Assembly: GCA_009761415.1 (NCBI GenBank)
Contig: QUOL01000021.1
Location: forward strand, 62,001-126,000
Direction of reading: 5' to 3'
DNA from: Sarcomyxa edulis
Taxonomy: Eukaryota > Basidiomycota > Agaricomycetes > Agaricales > Mycenaceae
Length of the DNA stretch: 64,000 bases
Part shown: piece after piece, positions 33,691 to 45,412 of the stretch
How the letters are laid out: every line of letters starts with the position of its first letter
Position numbering within the stretch: the stretch's first letter is position 1
Translations under genes and position numbers: made by a program
The notes under the pieces: model-generated
Seen by the model: only the letters and a program-made list of their open reading frames with translations
Databases searched by the model: none
Told to the model about the DNA's origin: nothing

Positions 33691-35132
33691 TGTAACTTTC
33701 GACTAGAATCTTCCATCCCATCCTCGTCGATTGAACTCTTATTATCACCCATCAATGTTCGTTCATTCACAACATTCATCGCGCTTCAAGGTGGGTCACG
33801 GCGATGTCTCCTTCCTCCATCGCTTCGTTACTCACTTGCAATTGTATCCACTCGTGTATTCAATTCAAGTCTCTCAAAGCCCAGTACCCAGTACCGCCGC
33901 TTGCTCAAGATCAAGATCACACCGTACCATCGAGAACCACCCGCTAGTATTCCTCGTCTCATCTCGTCTCGGTATGAGATACCACAGCATCATCATCGTC
34001 ATCAATGCCTTTCCCAGTTCTTCGCGATTATTATAGACTCGGACGTTTAACGTTCAACGACAAGAACCGCTATAAATATACCCCATCACAAAACGCGTAC
34101 GAATTCCCCGGCACCAGGTTCAACTTACATTGCTTGAAAACGGCACAGACCTGATACGCCACTCACACTGCAGCTGACAGGGTGAGTTAAATACCACTAA
34201 AGATGTTTGCGCAGTGGTGAAAGAGCCGCCGAGGCGGCTGGTTTACCGTTGTGACTCTGACCCTGACCTGCACGTCGCAGAAGGACATCTCAAGCTGTGA
34301 TGTTCCTATAGAGTCCTATTACGCATTCTGCTGCGACACAACCGAATCGATGGTTTCCTATCCGTATATGGCTCCTAGTCTGTCAATGCGGAATCCGGAT
34401 ATCGTACGATGTTCTCACTCTTCATCACCTTACCCTTACCCTTACCCTTGCCTCTATCCCAATCCTGTCATGATATCGTCCGCGGTCATAATCCAACCGC
34501 TCGTCCTATTGTTATATGTATACGAGCTATGTACTCCCCACGACGACCACCCTCAGCGCTGGCGCTAGCGCTCACCCTCGACTCGGATGCGAAACTCTCC
34601 TCCCGTCCCATTGAGTCAACTTATGTGGACAGTGGCACATGTACATTATATTCAGGCTGGCAACGCCCATCTTATAGATCTGACGAGAACTCGAGTGGCC
34701 GCGCAAGTCCAGGAATGAGTACTCATCGCTTTAGCTGGCCAGGTTTACACTGGTGCCAAATATCGTATTCATATTATCTATATAAGTATATCATCAGTCA
34801 TCATCATCACTTCTGTCCTGTCTGACTGACATCTGCGTGTGGCGTCAGTTCTTCTGTCTGAACATACCAAGCAAACGATCTTATCGTGCACGTGAGAATC
34901 ATATTCTGAATCTCACAGTTGTAAAGGGACAGCGATTTTGATTCTATATACGTACTGACAGCATGCTCTCCCTCAAGTCTCGAATCTAGGTAGGCCCGCG
35001 TCGAAGCGCTCAGCGCTCAGGGTGTGGTAATTTAGTTCGTATGTTTACCTTTCTGGACTACTTATTCTCTGTTTACTGAACTCTAGGAGGGTTGCGTTCT
35101 AGTCTCCTCTGGACAATTCTCAATTTTCTGAA

Positions 35133-36245
35133 CTACAAGTCCAACTCCACGACCCTATATCGATCCGAGCTCGTATGAAATCCAACATACCCATCGCTGA
35201 ACCGTGCATAAGCGTCACACGCATCTTTGCAAGGTGACAGAATCCGCAGAGCTCTCTGATGAGCGTCGGCAACGTCGTTGGCAATGAGGCCAAGAGCTTC
35301 CATCTTCGAGGACTCCTGGAGAGCAGCGACCAACGAGACATAGTTGAGGTCGTCACCTCCCAGCTCTTCTTTGTAGAAAGAGAATATATCGCTGATAGAT
35401 GCATAGTATTAGAGAGATGGATTCAAATGACGGTGGATTTTTCTTGGAAACTGGAATGACGTACTTGCAATGATTGACAAACACGACGATATCTGGTAAC
35501 GCCTGGATGTAGAGATGCAATGGTAGATCGGGAGGGAAGATGAAGAGCGCGAACGCCTCTCCCGCCCCAGACATAAGGCGAGAGAAGGTCGGATATCCCA
35601 CCGCTTCGGCCGATATCTAACCCACAAGTTAGCTATTTCTTCGGAACTACAAAAGGAACTCAAGCACCTGCATGCCTTTTGTGTGGCTTTCAAGCAGCAA
35701 GGCATTGATGAAATTTATCGTTGACGGGATAATGAGATTCGAGGCAAAGGGACCCCAGAGGGTCGGCAGCTCCACCAACAGCATCTGGCAAAACGCATCC
35801 TGAACGGCATCTCCTTGAGGTTCATTCCGCACAAAGCGCTGAATGAAATGATGGACTTGTGATCCTTCGATCTCGTTCTCGAATGTATGCTCCATGTAGA
35901 GCAAAGATGCGGTGTATAAGGTAACGAAGATCCGTGCCCGTTCGTCAGTGAGGTGTGCGAATGCCGTACTGCCTATAGTACTGCAGGTCACGATGAAAGG
36001 ACGGAAAGAGCCTTTCCCTGTGAGGGGAAAACCCTTCTCGATGGCGGCTTTAAAGCACGTCTCTAAGAACTTGGGATCAGGGGTGGGTGGATGGTATGGA
36101 ATGGCACAGCGTGATAAGAAAGTCTGGATGGTACGGCGAATGGAGAGAGTCTGAAATCATTGTCAGTATGGTACGTATTCAGAGTAGGGAAAAGACTTGC
36201 CGTGTCATCCCGGCAAGAGTCTGTCGAAGGTGTGATATCTGCCAT
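35133..36245 (-). CDS. TRI5-type (trichodiene synthase-like) terpene synthase, divergent first metal motif (312 aa)
   Basis: Inferred exons (minus): 36245-36201, 36150-35668, 35616-35465, 35391-35133; all phases agree. The first intron appears to use a GC donor (ACG|GCAAGT). The start is MADITPSTDSC. The family's NSE metal-binding motif is clear: N227-D-I-F-S231-F-Y-K-E235. An RY pair follows at R304-Y305, as expected for sensing diphosphate. The length (312 aa) suits basidiomycete TRI5-like enzymes, which cyclise farnesyl diphosphate to sesquiterpenes in the cytosol. The position of the Asp-rich motif (about 100-106) reads YMEHTFE, with no aspartate, so normal catalysis is doubtful. No P450, transporter or other pathway gene is adjacent. 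The fold assignment is confident; the activity is not. Confidence 0.85.
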
Positions 36246-37708
36246 ACGGTCTATTGAGTAGAGGAGGAACACCTGTAAATGTTTCGGAGGTAAGCGTGGC
36301 TTTATATCATCGTTGTAGATAGTCCTGGAGTTCAAAGCAGTCGTATGGAAGAGAACAGTGGCAGTGGCGCTATATGTCAGCTGATGATGCACTGTATGAT
36401 TCGAGGAAGGCATTATATCGGAAATGAATGTATACCGTGTGGACTGATGTTGCTGTGAACGCCTTTTGACATGGAGACTGTTCGAGATTTCAGAGGTGAA
36501 ATGGACCTCCAGATCGTTTCCTTCGGATTGATGTGAAAGAGGTGTGAAACTGCTCGTCTTCGTGAACCTCGCTCAAGCGCGCCTGGAAGAGACGTACCCA
36601 TCTATATCATATTCAAGGAAAAATCACACGCGTAAGCCAGACAGAAACAGAGATCAAGACTCCACATCGACAGCAGCACTACTTTACCGAATCCTGGGTA
36701 CAAAAATCCCTGCTAGAGTTAAGTCAAAGGGAACCAGGCTGACTCTTTGTGAGAGACTTTAATTATTTATGAATCTCATATATAACGAGATCGTTTGTTT
36801 GTGAAGAAGAATCTGGTGCCACAGATGCCGATGTCGGACAGGAATCATTCCCGATGATGGAAAGACTCTGATGATAGCGAACCTGACTAGTAAGAAGCCA
36901 GAGAGATATCCTAGTGTCATACGATAGAAGGGATTCTCGTCAGATGCGCGATATTGTTTTTCAAAATAACGAACGCTGTTAGCGCCGTACCTCCTGACTT
37001 CGTTCATACCCGTGCACTAATAGGGTAAGTACGTTAGATCCTAGAATTCCAAAGGATACGCAAGGCCGTTGTCACGAGAAATAGAAAGAAGAAGGACTTG
37101 GACTTGAAGTAGAAGTGGCGGTGTCCGAAAACCTTCCAAGCGTGGCATCTAGGCTATCGCTCGAAAAAACCAACAATGCGATGCATGTCGACGCTAGTCT
37201 CTGATCATGAGAAACGCACCTTTGACAGCTGTCGGTACGGGGCCGAGCTAGTCGATTCCGAGGTAGATAAGCACACGTGAGAATCGAATTATCAAGAGAA
37301 AGAAGGCCAAAACAGAGAAACAAACATGATCCTCGAAGCGTACCGTCCTAAATTGTCGAGAGACTGACCCAGACCAGTTGAGTCGTTCTGCAGGTAATTT
37401 TAGTGTGTGGAATTCTCGCCGTGACCCGTTCTGAAGACTCTTGAGTACTGCTTTTAATCCTGAGTACTGATTTCTGCCATGATGGTTGAAAGCAAGTTGA
37501 AAGGTAGTAAAAAGCCTGTGACTCGTCACGCATCACCAGGTGGTTGTTTGGACCGAGGGGCCTACAATAACACCGGCCGGCAACGGGCGTGTCTATGATT
37601 AGACGCAGTCCCGCTAAACCCGCCCAACCCCGGACTCGGAACCGACCAAAGGCAGCCACATGCAGGGCTCACACCTCTTGACCTTGAACCACCACAATCT
37701 CTGAGAAC
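36246..37708. other. divergent intergenic region, terpene synthase / GH15-like gene
   Basis: About 1.46 kb lie between divergent starts. Short minus-strand ORFs (for example 36759-37007) lack recognisable features and splice structure. The promoters of both genes are expected here; no clear element was identified. Confidence 0.45.
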
Positions 37709-40700
37709 ATGAACACCCACGACCCAAAGCCAGATAGAGATTACATCCCCATCGCAGACCATGGCTTGTGAGTCAAATCAACTTCATCTCACAGTCGAGT
37801 TTAGATGTTACGCCCGCTCACCCGCTCGATCGACGTGTTACAGGATCGGGAATTTGAGAACTGCGGCATTAGTGAGTACCACTTATTGATTCAACTCTTT
37901 CGTCTCGTTGAGAAGGTATTTCGCAGGTCAGCATCGATGGTTCAAGTGCGTTACAACCCAAGTACATAGCCAACGAAATCTTTGAGTGTTGACTTCTGCG
38001 TTCCAGTTGAGAGCTACTGTGTACCCAACTTCGACTCGCCTTCGGTGTTTGCTAGGATACTCGACAAGGACAAGGTACGAGCCCCATATCATCCACACCC
38101 AAACCTCCAATCCTTACTCACTATTCAAAAGGGCGGACATTTCTCCATCACGCCTACAATCCCATTCTCGACGAAACAGAACTATCTTCCCAGTTCCAAT
38201 GTACGTACCCCTTGACTTGATCTCAGCTTGGAATGAAAGGCGGTTGCGCTTCCTCGTTGCTCCGGGAGAGCACGAAGATGCGTCTGGGTGTTCTCTAATT
38301 GGTTGGTCCATTCTTCATGGTGGCCAATTGGAGAAATCCCTGCGAACGGTCTTTGTGACCGCCTGGTGTGATCTGGAAGTGTTGGCTTCCGAGTGTAGAA
38401 ATAGGGTCATTACTTACTATATTTCGGCTGTCTGTTTAGGTTCTTCAAACCAAGTACGTTCGCGGAATTGTCTAGCACATACCTTAGACTGTAAAAACCA
38501 GCTGATCATTTCTCTCAAATTCCAGATTCATGAACGAACGAGGCGTCGTGAGCGTAACAGGTCCGTCTCCACATCCACCACCTTCTCTCATCTCAAACTG
38601 ACAAGCACTCACACAACCCCTCCGTATAGACTTCCTTCCCCGCCAACCCTTCAGTAGCACCACCAAACCTCTCCTCTCCTGGCTCATCCGTCGCGTCGAA
38701 GTCATCCGCGGGAACATCCCCATACGCGTAGAATGCGCCCCCGCGTTCGATTATGCCAGAGCGACGCATACAGCTGAGATCGTCGTCGACGAGAGTATCA
38801 TGCCTAAACAAGGCACCAGCGAGTCTGAATGGCAGAATAAGGTTTGTTTCGAAAGTGAAGGGCTTGATTTGGATTTGCGGTTCGTTGCTGAGAGTACCAT
38901 GGTGAGTTCCCCCTTTTCTCTTTCATTTGATTTCATGGTGTTGACATCAACATCCTCAACCACACCCTTTCACCAGGATAACGTACCCATCCCTACTCCA
39001 ACCCTCTCCCTCCTCGATCTCTCCTACAAAGGACACAAAGGCCCCGCCGTAGTGTGCGATCTACATCTCGTTGAAGGACAATGCGTGACGTTCATCTTGC
39101 GGACGCCTCCTGATTGCAATAAGGGCGAGACTGGGAAGAACAAGGCCAGTGATGCAAAAGCGAAAAGAGAAATGGATATCAAGTTGGGAAAGGCCGCGGA
39201 GGATTTGGGGTTTAGCGTTGATCGTGCGTATTCTTTGCTTTCTACCTCTCGGTCATGTCATCGTTTCTCTTCGTGGCGTAGTTGCTCCTCTGTTCGAAAT
39301 GGCCCTTTGTTGTTTCGTTTTATGCTCCCGTAAATGAACCTGCTCATGCTGACGAAACCGCGATGAATCTCTTAGGAGTCATGGCAGGCGCAGCGAAGAT
39401 GAGATCACTCGAGGATCCTCTCTTGACCAAGGTACATTCTATCGAGCTCTCGATCACATATATACTCACACTTGAACTCACGAAACCATCCCACCACTAG
39501 GACTTGATACACGGCTTACTCAAAGTACGCCTCTCACATTCACCTCCAAATAGGATCCATTGATTGACCTTTTCCTTTTGTAGGGAACGAACAACTATTG
39601 GAACTCGTGGATCCGTCAATCGACTTACAATGGGGCTTGGAAAGAAGCTGTGCATAGGAGCGCGTTGGCGCTCAAGTTGTTGATCTACGAACCTACTGGT
39701 CCGTCGGTCTTTCTCCTCTTCATTCTCAATATAATGCGTTTTTGCTTGATCTGGATTCATGAATGCAGGAGCTATCGTGGCGAGTCCGACTTTCAGTCTC
39801 CCAGAGTATATTGGCGGAACTAGGAATTGGTGCGTGTGCTTTCAAGGTGGTGACAATGTAATCTAATAGACGTCTCATTCTAGGGACTATCGGTATGGTT
39901 TGATTATCCGTGACAACGATAGATACAAGACTCAGGTTTACGATATAGTGCATCGTGGATCCGCGACTCGTCCTTCACGCTATACGCGCTCATTCGTCTG
40001 GGATTCACGCACGAAGCGAATGGTGCGTCTAGTCCGTTAAACATCGCTCTTGTAGTCTGCTCATTTTCAATACCTACAGCATATATGGAGTTCATATTCG
40101 ACAGGCTTAGGGACAAGAACCCCGATGGGAGCATACAAATCATGTATACTATCCATGGTGCGTAGTCAACGTGTTTGCTTTGGTCTTCCTTCAGCCATTC
40201 AATGCTTCTTCATCACATAGGTGGAAAGGATCTTGAAGAGGTCGAACTGCTCCACCTCGATGGTCACAAAGGATCTAAACCTGTCAGGTGTGTCCCCTTC
40301 CTCAATTTCATGACAGATGACTGAAGGTTTATTTTATCGTAGAATCGGAAACGGCGCCGCTGACCATCTGCAATTGGTAAGTATCTGCTTGGCCGCTAGA
40401 AGTGCCTGTTTCTGAAAGAGATCGTATCTCTCATCTTTAGGATATCTACGGAGAATTGTGTTTACATTCCATAACGTATGTCATCCATTTCTGTCATAGG
40501 ACCGCCCGATTGACTGACTCGCATCATTTAAAGGTCTCTGTCTAATCCTTCTAATGCGCCTTTTTAGAATGGACTGTATATACCTCGGCCAGAAGGTGTG
40601 TCGTTTCTTCAATCTTCATCTTGAATCGCAGACGCTCAAAATATTGGGGTAGTTTGGAAAGCCACTGGTGCGTTCTCTCATTTCTCTTGATCTGCAAGAT

Positions 40701-42309
40701 CTTGCGGTCTTATTATGTGCCTATTCAGTCGTACGATACATGGTATGTTCGTGCCGACTGTATTTGAGACGATTGACTAATCGCAAAATGTCGGTCTCTC
40801 TATAGGGTCTTAGTCAGGGAACTGTGAGTTCATTAATCGTTATTCTTTCGGCTTGAATTGACGGCGGATATGATTAGTGTCGATTGTACGTGTCCTAGAT
40901 CAACGAGCATCTAATAGTCATTGAACTCTGCCGTGTAGACGTCGTCGCCAACCACAAGGAGCCCGACTTGTAGGTCTCAAACTACTTTCTGACGCCGGCC
41001 AAGCTCTGATATATTTACACTTACTAGATCAATCTGGTCAGTTGAAGTATATTCAAGTCACCCCAACATCCAGCTCGAGTCTCATGTACCTTCCAATGCT
41101 AGGGAAGTACGGAACAAGAAACGTCACTTCACAGTAAGTCCGAACGTCAAGGTATACTCGAAGTTCCATACTCACGTATGTCACTTTGTAGTACTCCAAG
41201 GTGCGTAATGTCTACATATCATTGTTGTGCTGATTGTCAGACGCCTGTCGTATCAGATTATGCTCTGGTATATATCTCATCTTCTTCGTTGTTCATGCTA
41301 ATAGCTAACGCGCCATTTCAGGGTCGCCATAGATAGAGGTCAGTGTTCCGAATATTCATCCTCGGATAGAATGATGGCTTCATCTTCTCTACCAACACTA
41401 GGTCTCAGACTAGCGGACAAACGTTCACTCCCTTGCCCCAAGCGCAATGAGTGGCTTGCAGCTCGTGATGGCTTGTACGAGGAAATCATGCAGAAGGCTT
41501 GGAACAAAGAATTACATCATTTCGGACAAAGCTACGAAGAAACTGATATTCTTGACTCGGCCATCCTCATCATGCCTCTCGTGTTCTTCATGCATGGCGT
41601 GAGTCCCTGATGGCCTTGCTTGATCTCTCGACAGTCATTAACGTTTCTCATTGGTTGTAGTCCGACCCTCGGTTCGTCAGTACTTTAAAGCAGATATTGA
41701 AGACGCCAGAAAGAGGTGGTCTCACCTCCAACGTATGTACATTCCATGTTCGTGCAGCCTCCGTTCTATGCCAACTTCGAGATTCCAGAACCTAGTCTTC
41801 CGTTACGATGTTCACAAATCAGACGATGGTGTCGGCGGTGAAGAAGGAACTTTCTGTCTATGCACGTTGTGGTGAATCAGTATTTTCCATGTCTACCTCT
41901 GCATTGCTGAGTACTTTTGCAGGTGTGTTGAGGCTTTAACAAGGGCCGGAGAATACGACAAGAGCTTGTTGCCCAGAGCTGTGTCTATGTTTGAGGTGCG
42001 TTTTTTTCGTTTGGAGGGAAGTCATAGCCCTGATCCTTTTTGTAGGACTTCTTGTTGTACCTCAACCATGTTGGTCTGTGCACCGAAGAGATATCTGACG
42101 CAGGGGAAGGGTAAGTCTCATTTACAGCTTTGTCAATCTGGATATTGAATTGTCGGTGGACGAAGTCTTGGAAATGCTGTTCAAGGGTTCACGTACGTTG
42201 CCTACATCTATTTGATCCCGATTCATCCTCACATGTTGGTCATAGGCACGTTACATTGATCTCTGCTGCGTACAACTTATCGAGGACTATGAAGAAGGTT
42301 GGGTTCTAG
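37709..42309 (+). CDS. GH15-like glycosidase with trehalase-like N-terminal domain (705 aa, 37 exons inferred)
   Basis: Start [23 protein letters not shown] at 37709; end TMKKVGF at 42309. Inferred exons: 37709-37767, 37844-37871, 37927-37945, 38007-38074, 38132-38200, 38440-38453, 38526-38560, 38630-38901, 38977-39223, 39376-39431, 39501-39524, 39584-39698, 39769-39829, 39884-39892, 39949-40022, 40080-40157, 40221-40287, 40343-40376, 40441-40457, 40568-40595, 40653-40667, 40729-40742, 40806-40823, 40878-40885, 40939-40969, 41028-41036, 41103-41133, 41192-41200, 41257-41267, 41322-41338, 41402-41598, 41661-41732, 41789-41871, 41923-41995, 42046-42110, 42166-42192, 42246-42309. Phases agree throughout (2,118 nt). 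The N-terminal domain contains [22 protein letters not shown]; the catalytic domain contains [39 protein letters not shown] and [19 protein letters not shown], typical of GH15 (alpha,alpha)6-barrel enzymes acting on alpha-glucans or trehalose. No signal peptide is seen, so it is probably cytosolic. The substrate is not settled. Confidence 0.88.
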
Positions 42310-42573
42310 GGCCGTACTCTCGTGAAAGAGATGCGCAAGAAGTGCATTGGCTAGACAGCAATGTACATTTCTTGCGAATAGTTCGTCTTGTGTAGATGTA
42401 TCCTCCGCATGTTACTAGTTCCGGTACGTTTTGTATAACTATCGGATCTTTCGCAAAGTTCCAAGCTTCGTTTGATCCTATGCAGTGCGTTAACCCCATC
42501 TCGACACCTGTACGTATACGAGACTTTGGTTCATTCATCCCTCCGTGATCCTCAATTCACCGCGCATACCACG

Positions 42574-44652
42574 ATGACCAACATCGATCCTCCCCCTGCG
42601 TTTGAAGGATTCAATCTCGTAGACCTGGTCTCGGTCGATGATAGCAAGATATCTAATGTGCGTTTGTATTCGGGACGGGCAGAGATCACTCGCCTCTTCA
42701 GGTTCGCGGTCAAGACAGGTCAGAACCATGTTCGTATCGCTGGGCTGCCCAATATCATGGACAAAGAAACTCTCCGGTAAGCGACCTCCGTTCTGAAGAG
42801 AATGCTTGTTTGTTCTCACATTTTGAGCAGAGTTGAAGGTCGAGGTAAAGCTACAATACACGACGTTACCATCTCTGAAATGCCTTCATCTGATGCAACA
42901 ATCTCCACTACGCGTGCGGCTTTGATTCGAAAACGCGATAGCCTTGAAAACGCTCTCGAACGATGTAAAGCAGCCAAAGAATCGATCGGGACCTACTTAC
43001 GCAGCCTTAACGCCGCACACGTTGACGTCACTGGCCTTCCGGGGATTCTAGCGAAATGCGAAAGCGAGGGGGAAAGGCTCGACGATAGAATTCTTGACCT
43101 CCAGACAGAGTTGGAGCGCGTTGAAGACGAGAGACATGTCGAAAATCAGAAAAAGTATTTGGAGAACAATAGCAATCAGCTGACCTTACAGGTCATGATC
43201 GGGGTGTTCTCGGAATCGGAAGGTGAAGTAGAGATAGCTTTGATTTACGGTCAGTCTGTTGCTTCAAGACGCGTTCTCTTCTGGCTGAAGCACTGTCATT
43301 TTCACAGCGGTCAGCTCTGCGACTTGGAATCCTGGTTACGATATCAGAGTCCATACACAGACGAAGGAAACGTCGGTCAAATTGATCTACAAGGCGACCA
43401 TAACGCAGTCAACGGGGGAGGTCCGTATTATTTCTCTACCTTGCTAGCTGTATTTTTATCCTAAGCCACCGATGATCAGGCATGGAATGATGTCCCTTTG
43501 ACCTTGGAGACCGTCACTCCGACCTTTGGTGTTGGCGTACCGGAGCTTCAATCGCAGCACTTGTCTGTTAATCGGCCAATAATCCGTGCACCTTACCAAC
43601 CGCAACCTGTAATCATACAGTCATCGCCAAGAGAGCGTAGGCGCCGGTCGAGGTCGAGGTCGAGGTCGATGAGCAAGCCATCGTCGCGCTCTTATAGGGC
43701 GCCCTCTCCTCTAGGTAAGGTTACAAGGAGCATACTCACCAAATCTATCAATTTTTTTAACACATAAGTAGCTATCATACCTCGAGGATTCGATATCTCC
43801 TCAAACGGCAGCATCAGTGCGACATTCAGCGTTCCCGGTCTCATCACTGTTCCTAGTGATGGACAAGCGCATAACGTTACCATAGTACAACTACAACTCG
43901 AAGCGTCGTTGTCCTGGATAGCTGTACCAAAACTGGACACGAAAACGCATCTCAATGTGAGTCATTAGTTTGACATATTCAAGACCATACGGGGAGTTGA
44001 TTCCCTGTTATATTCAGGCTAAGATCGAGAATGCGTCCGAGTATACTTTCCTTCGTGGTACGGCTAGCGTCTACGTGGATGGAAGTTTTATCTCGAAGTC
44101 GCAAGTACCAGCTGTGAGTCCTCAGGAAAGCTTTGACTGTCCGCTTGGGTGCGCTTCCTCACTTCAAAATTATCTGTCCCCTATAACTTATTCAGGGGGT
44201 TTGAGTCCAGACTGGATCCTTCTATTCGTATAACGTACCACCCCCATTCCAAGAACACCTCCAAATCTGGCTTTTACCAGAAGAAGACTACGACTCACAC
44301 CTACACGCAGATCATCACGATCTACAACACGAAAACGACGGACATAGACAACCTCAAAGTTATTGACCGCTTCCCCGTCTCGCAAGATTCAGTGATCAAC
44401 GTTAAATACATCAGTCCAGCATTGTCTCTCCCTTCGACCACTGCTGCATCTACTAAAAGGCAGGATTTGACGGTCGCTAAGGGTGTTGTAGCCCAATGGG
44501 ACGGTGCAGAGGATCCGGATGCGGAAGGGTCGGCTCTTGGGAAAGACGGGAAGTTCAATTGGGTGTGCTCTATTCCTGCTCAGGAGAAGGTAAACCTTGT
44601 GTTGAAATGGGATGTCATCGCACCTGCGAATGTGAATATTAATGGCCTGTAA
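42574..44652 (+). CDS. DUF4140/DUF4139 (mucoidy inhibitor A-like) protein (575 aa)
   Basis: Inferred exons: 42574-42776, 42831-43249, 43308-43420, 43480-43714, 43772-43956, 44018-44148, 44211-44652; phases agree. The N-terminal part (LVSVDDSKISNVRLYSGRAEITRLFRF...KTGQNHVRIAGLP) is DUF4140-like, a coiled coil follows (ALIRKRDSLENALERCKAAK), and the C-terminal half is the DUF4139 beta-rich domain (VSSATWNPGYDIRV, STGEAWNDVPLTLETV, GFYQKKTTTHTYTQIITIYNTK, KWDVIAPANVNINGL). Function in fungi is unknown. A lineage-specific Arg/Ser insert lies at about residues 295-318 (RERRRRSRSRSRS). It is only 264 bp downstream of the GH15-like gene on the same strand and ends tail-to-tail with the next gene. 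Confidence 0.88.
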
Positions 44653-44860
44653 TTTGTACTCTCTCTGCACGATAGATGTGAGTCAAACTGATTCTCTTTC
44701 TGTCCGAATGCTTCGAGAGAAGCCGTTGATCGTGCCACTACCGTGCCCTCCACGACAAAACTATATCGCCGAACTCAAGTCTCAATTACGGTCTTCGCAA
44801 CTTGAAATGTATCGATGTGCGTATGTTCCTTGAATCAGTGATCCTCTGTCCATTTGTTTA

Positions 44861-45412
44861 TCATTGTCTCCCAAGCCAGCTTTTGGGTCTCTTCCCATCC
44901 ACCTTCGTTGTAGGCGTTATCCTAGCACCCGTACGGCTGTTCACAGGCGCAGGAGAATGGGATTTGCTACGTCCACGACCAGTGGCCTTCTTCAGATCGG
45001 TATCAGGTACTTCCAGATATCCTGGAGGTGGTTCCTTTTCGCTGCGGTACCATTTCTCGTCAGACTCCTCCCGAATCTCTATATCCAACACTTCTCCTCT
45101 CATCAAATGAGCGACCGTGGGCTTCCATGCGGACTCTGATATTCGCACCCTAGTCTTTTGTCCGCCCATATTTACGACCGTGTTAAACATTATTCGATCA
45201 GCTGGGATATCTTCCAACTCATTGGGGAACACCTTTTGCGCAAAATGGACCGCTTCCTGATAATTTCCTGGTGATCAGTCTGCATGCAATGTGTGGTTGC
45301 AATGTGTGCAAACCTCGTAGCTTTCAGCAGGCCTGACAAATACTAGTTTTCCGTCAAGACGATAGGTGATGATATCGGCTGGGGCGGTTGGCGCTGTGCG
45401 ATACGTAGCCAT
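44861..45412 (-). CDS. small conserved-looking protein of unknown function (164 aa)
   Basis: Inferred exons (minus): 45412-45314 and 45256-44861, with a 57-nt intron in phase 0. The product starts MATYRTAPTAPADIITYRLDGKLVFVRPAESYEEAVHFAQKVFP and ends DGKRPKSWLGRQ. The first 100 residues have alternating strands and a helix, reminiscent of a ubiquitin- or PB1-like fold. The C-terminus is basic and disordered (TGRGRSKSHSPAPVNSRTGARITPT). No domain can be named. It converges on the DUF4139 gene with 208 bp between stops. Confidence 0.7.

Larger units (their letters stand above)
31638..34570. repeat. dispersed 100-200 bp repeat family, four diverged copies
   Basis: Copies lie at about 31638-31740, 32090-32260, 32535-32720 and 34350-34570. 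Landmarks are 'cctat(t/c)c...tacagtc.at.aatg', 'cgttctcgt', 'ggtcatgcggtcatcg'-like and 'ctcgtc...tatatgtatacgag' stretches. All copies are in the same orientation. Confidence 0.6.
30800..35132. other. 4.3 kb non-coding region made of diverged local duplications
   Basis: No gene could be built on either strand. The stretch is a mosaic of old tandem and dispersed duplications, listed separately. Codon-like composition is absent. It separates the 2H phosphoesterase gene from the terpene synthase gene. Confidence 0.55.

Noticed and set aside
35133..42309. terpene biosynthetic gene cluster
   Set aside because: The neighbours of the TRI5-like gene are a non-coding repeat block and a GH15-like gene; no P450, transferase or transporter adjoins it. 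The FAD monooxygenase is more than 25 kb away.
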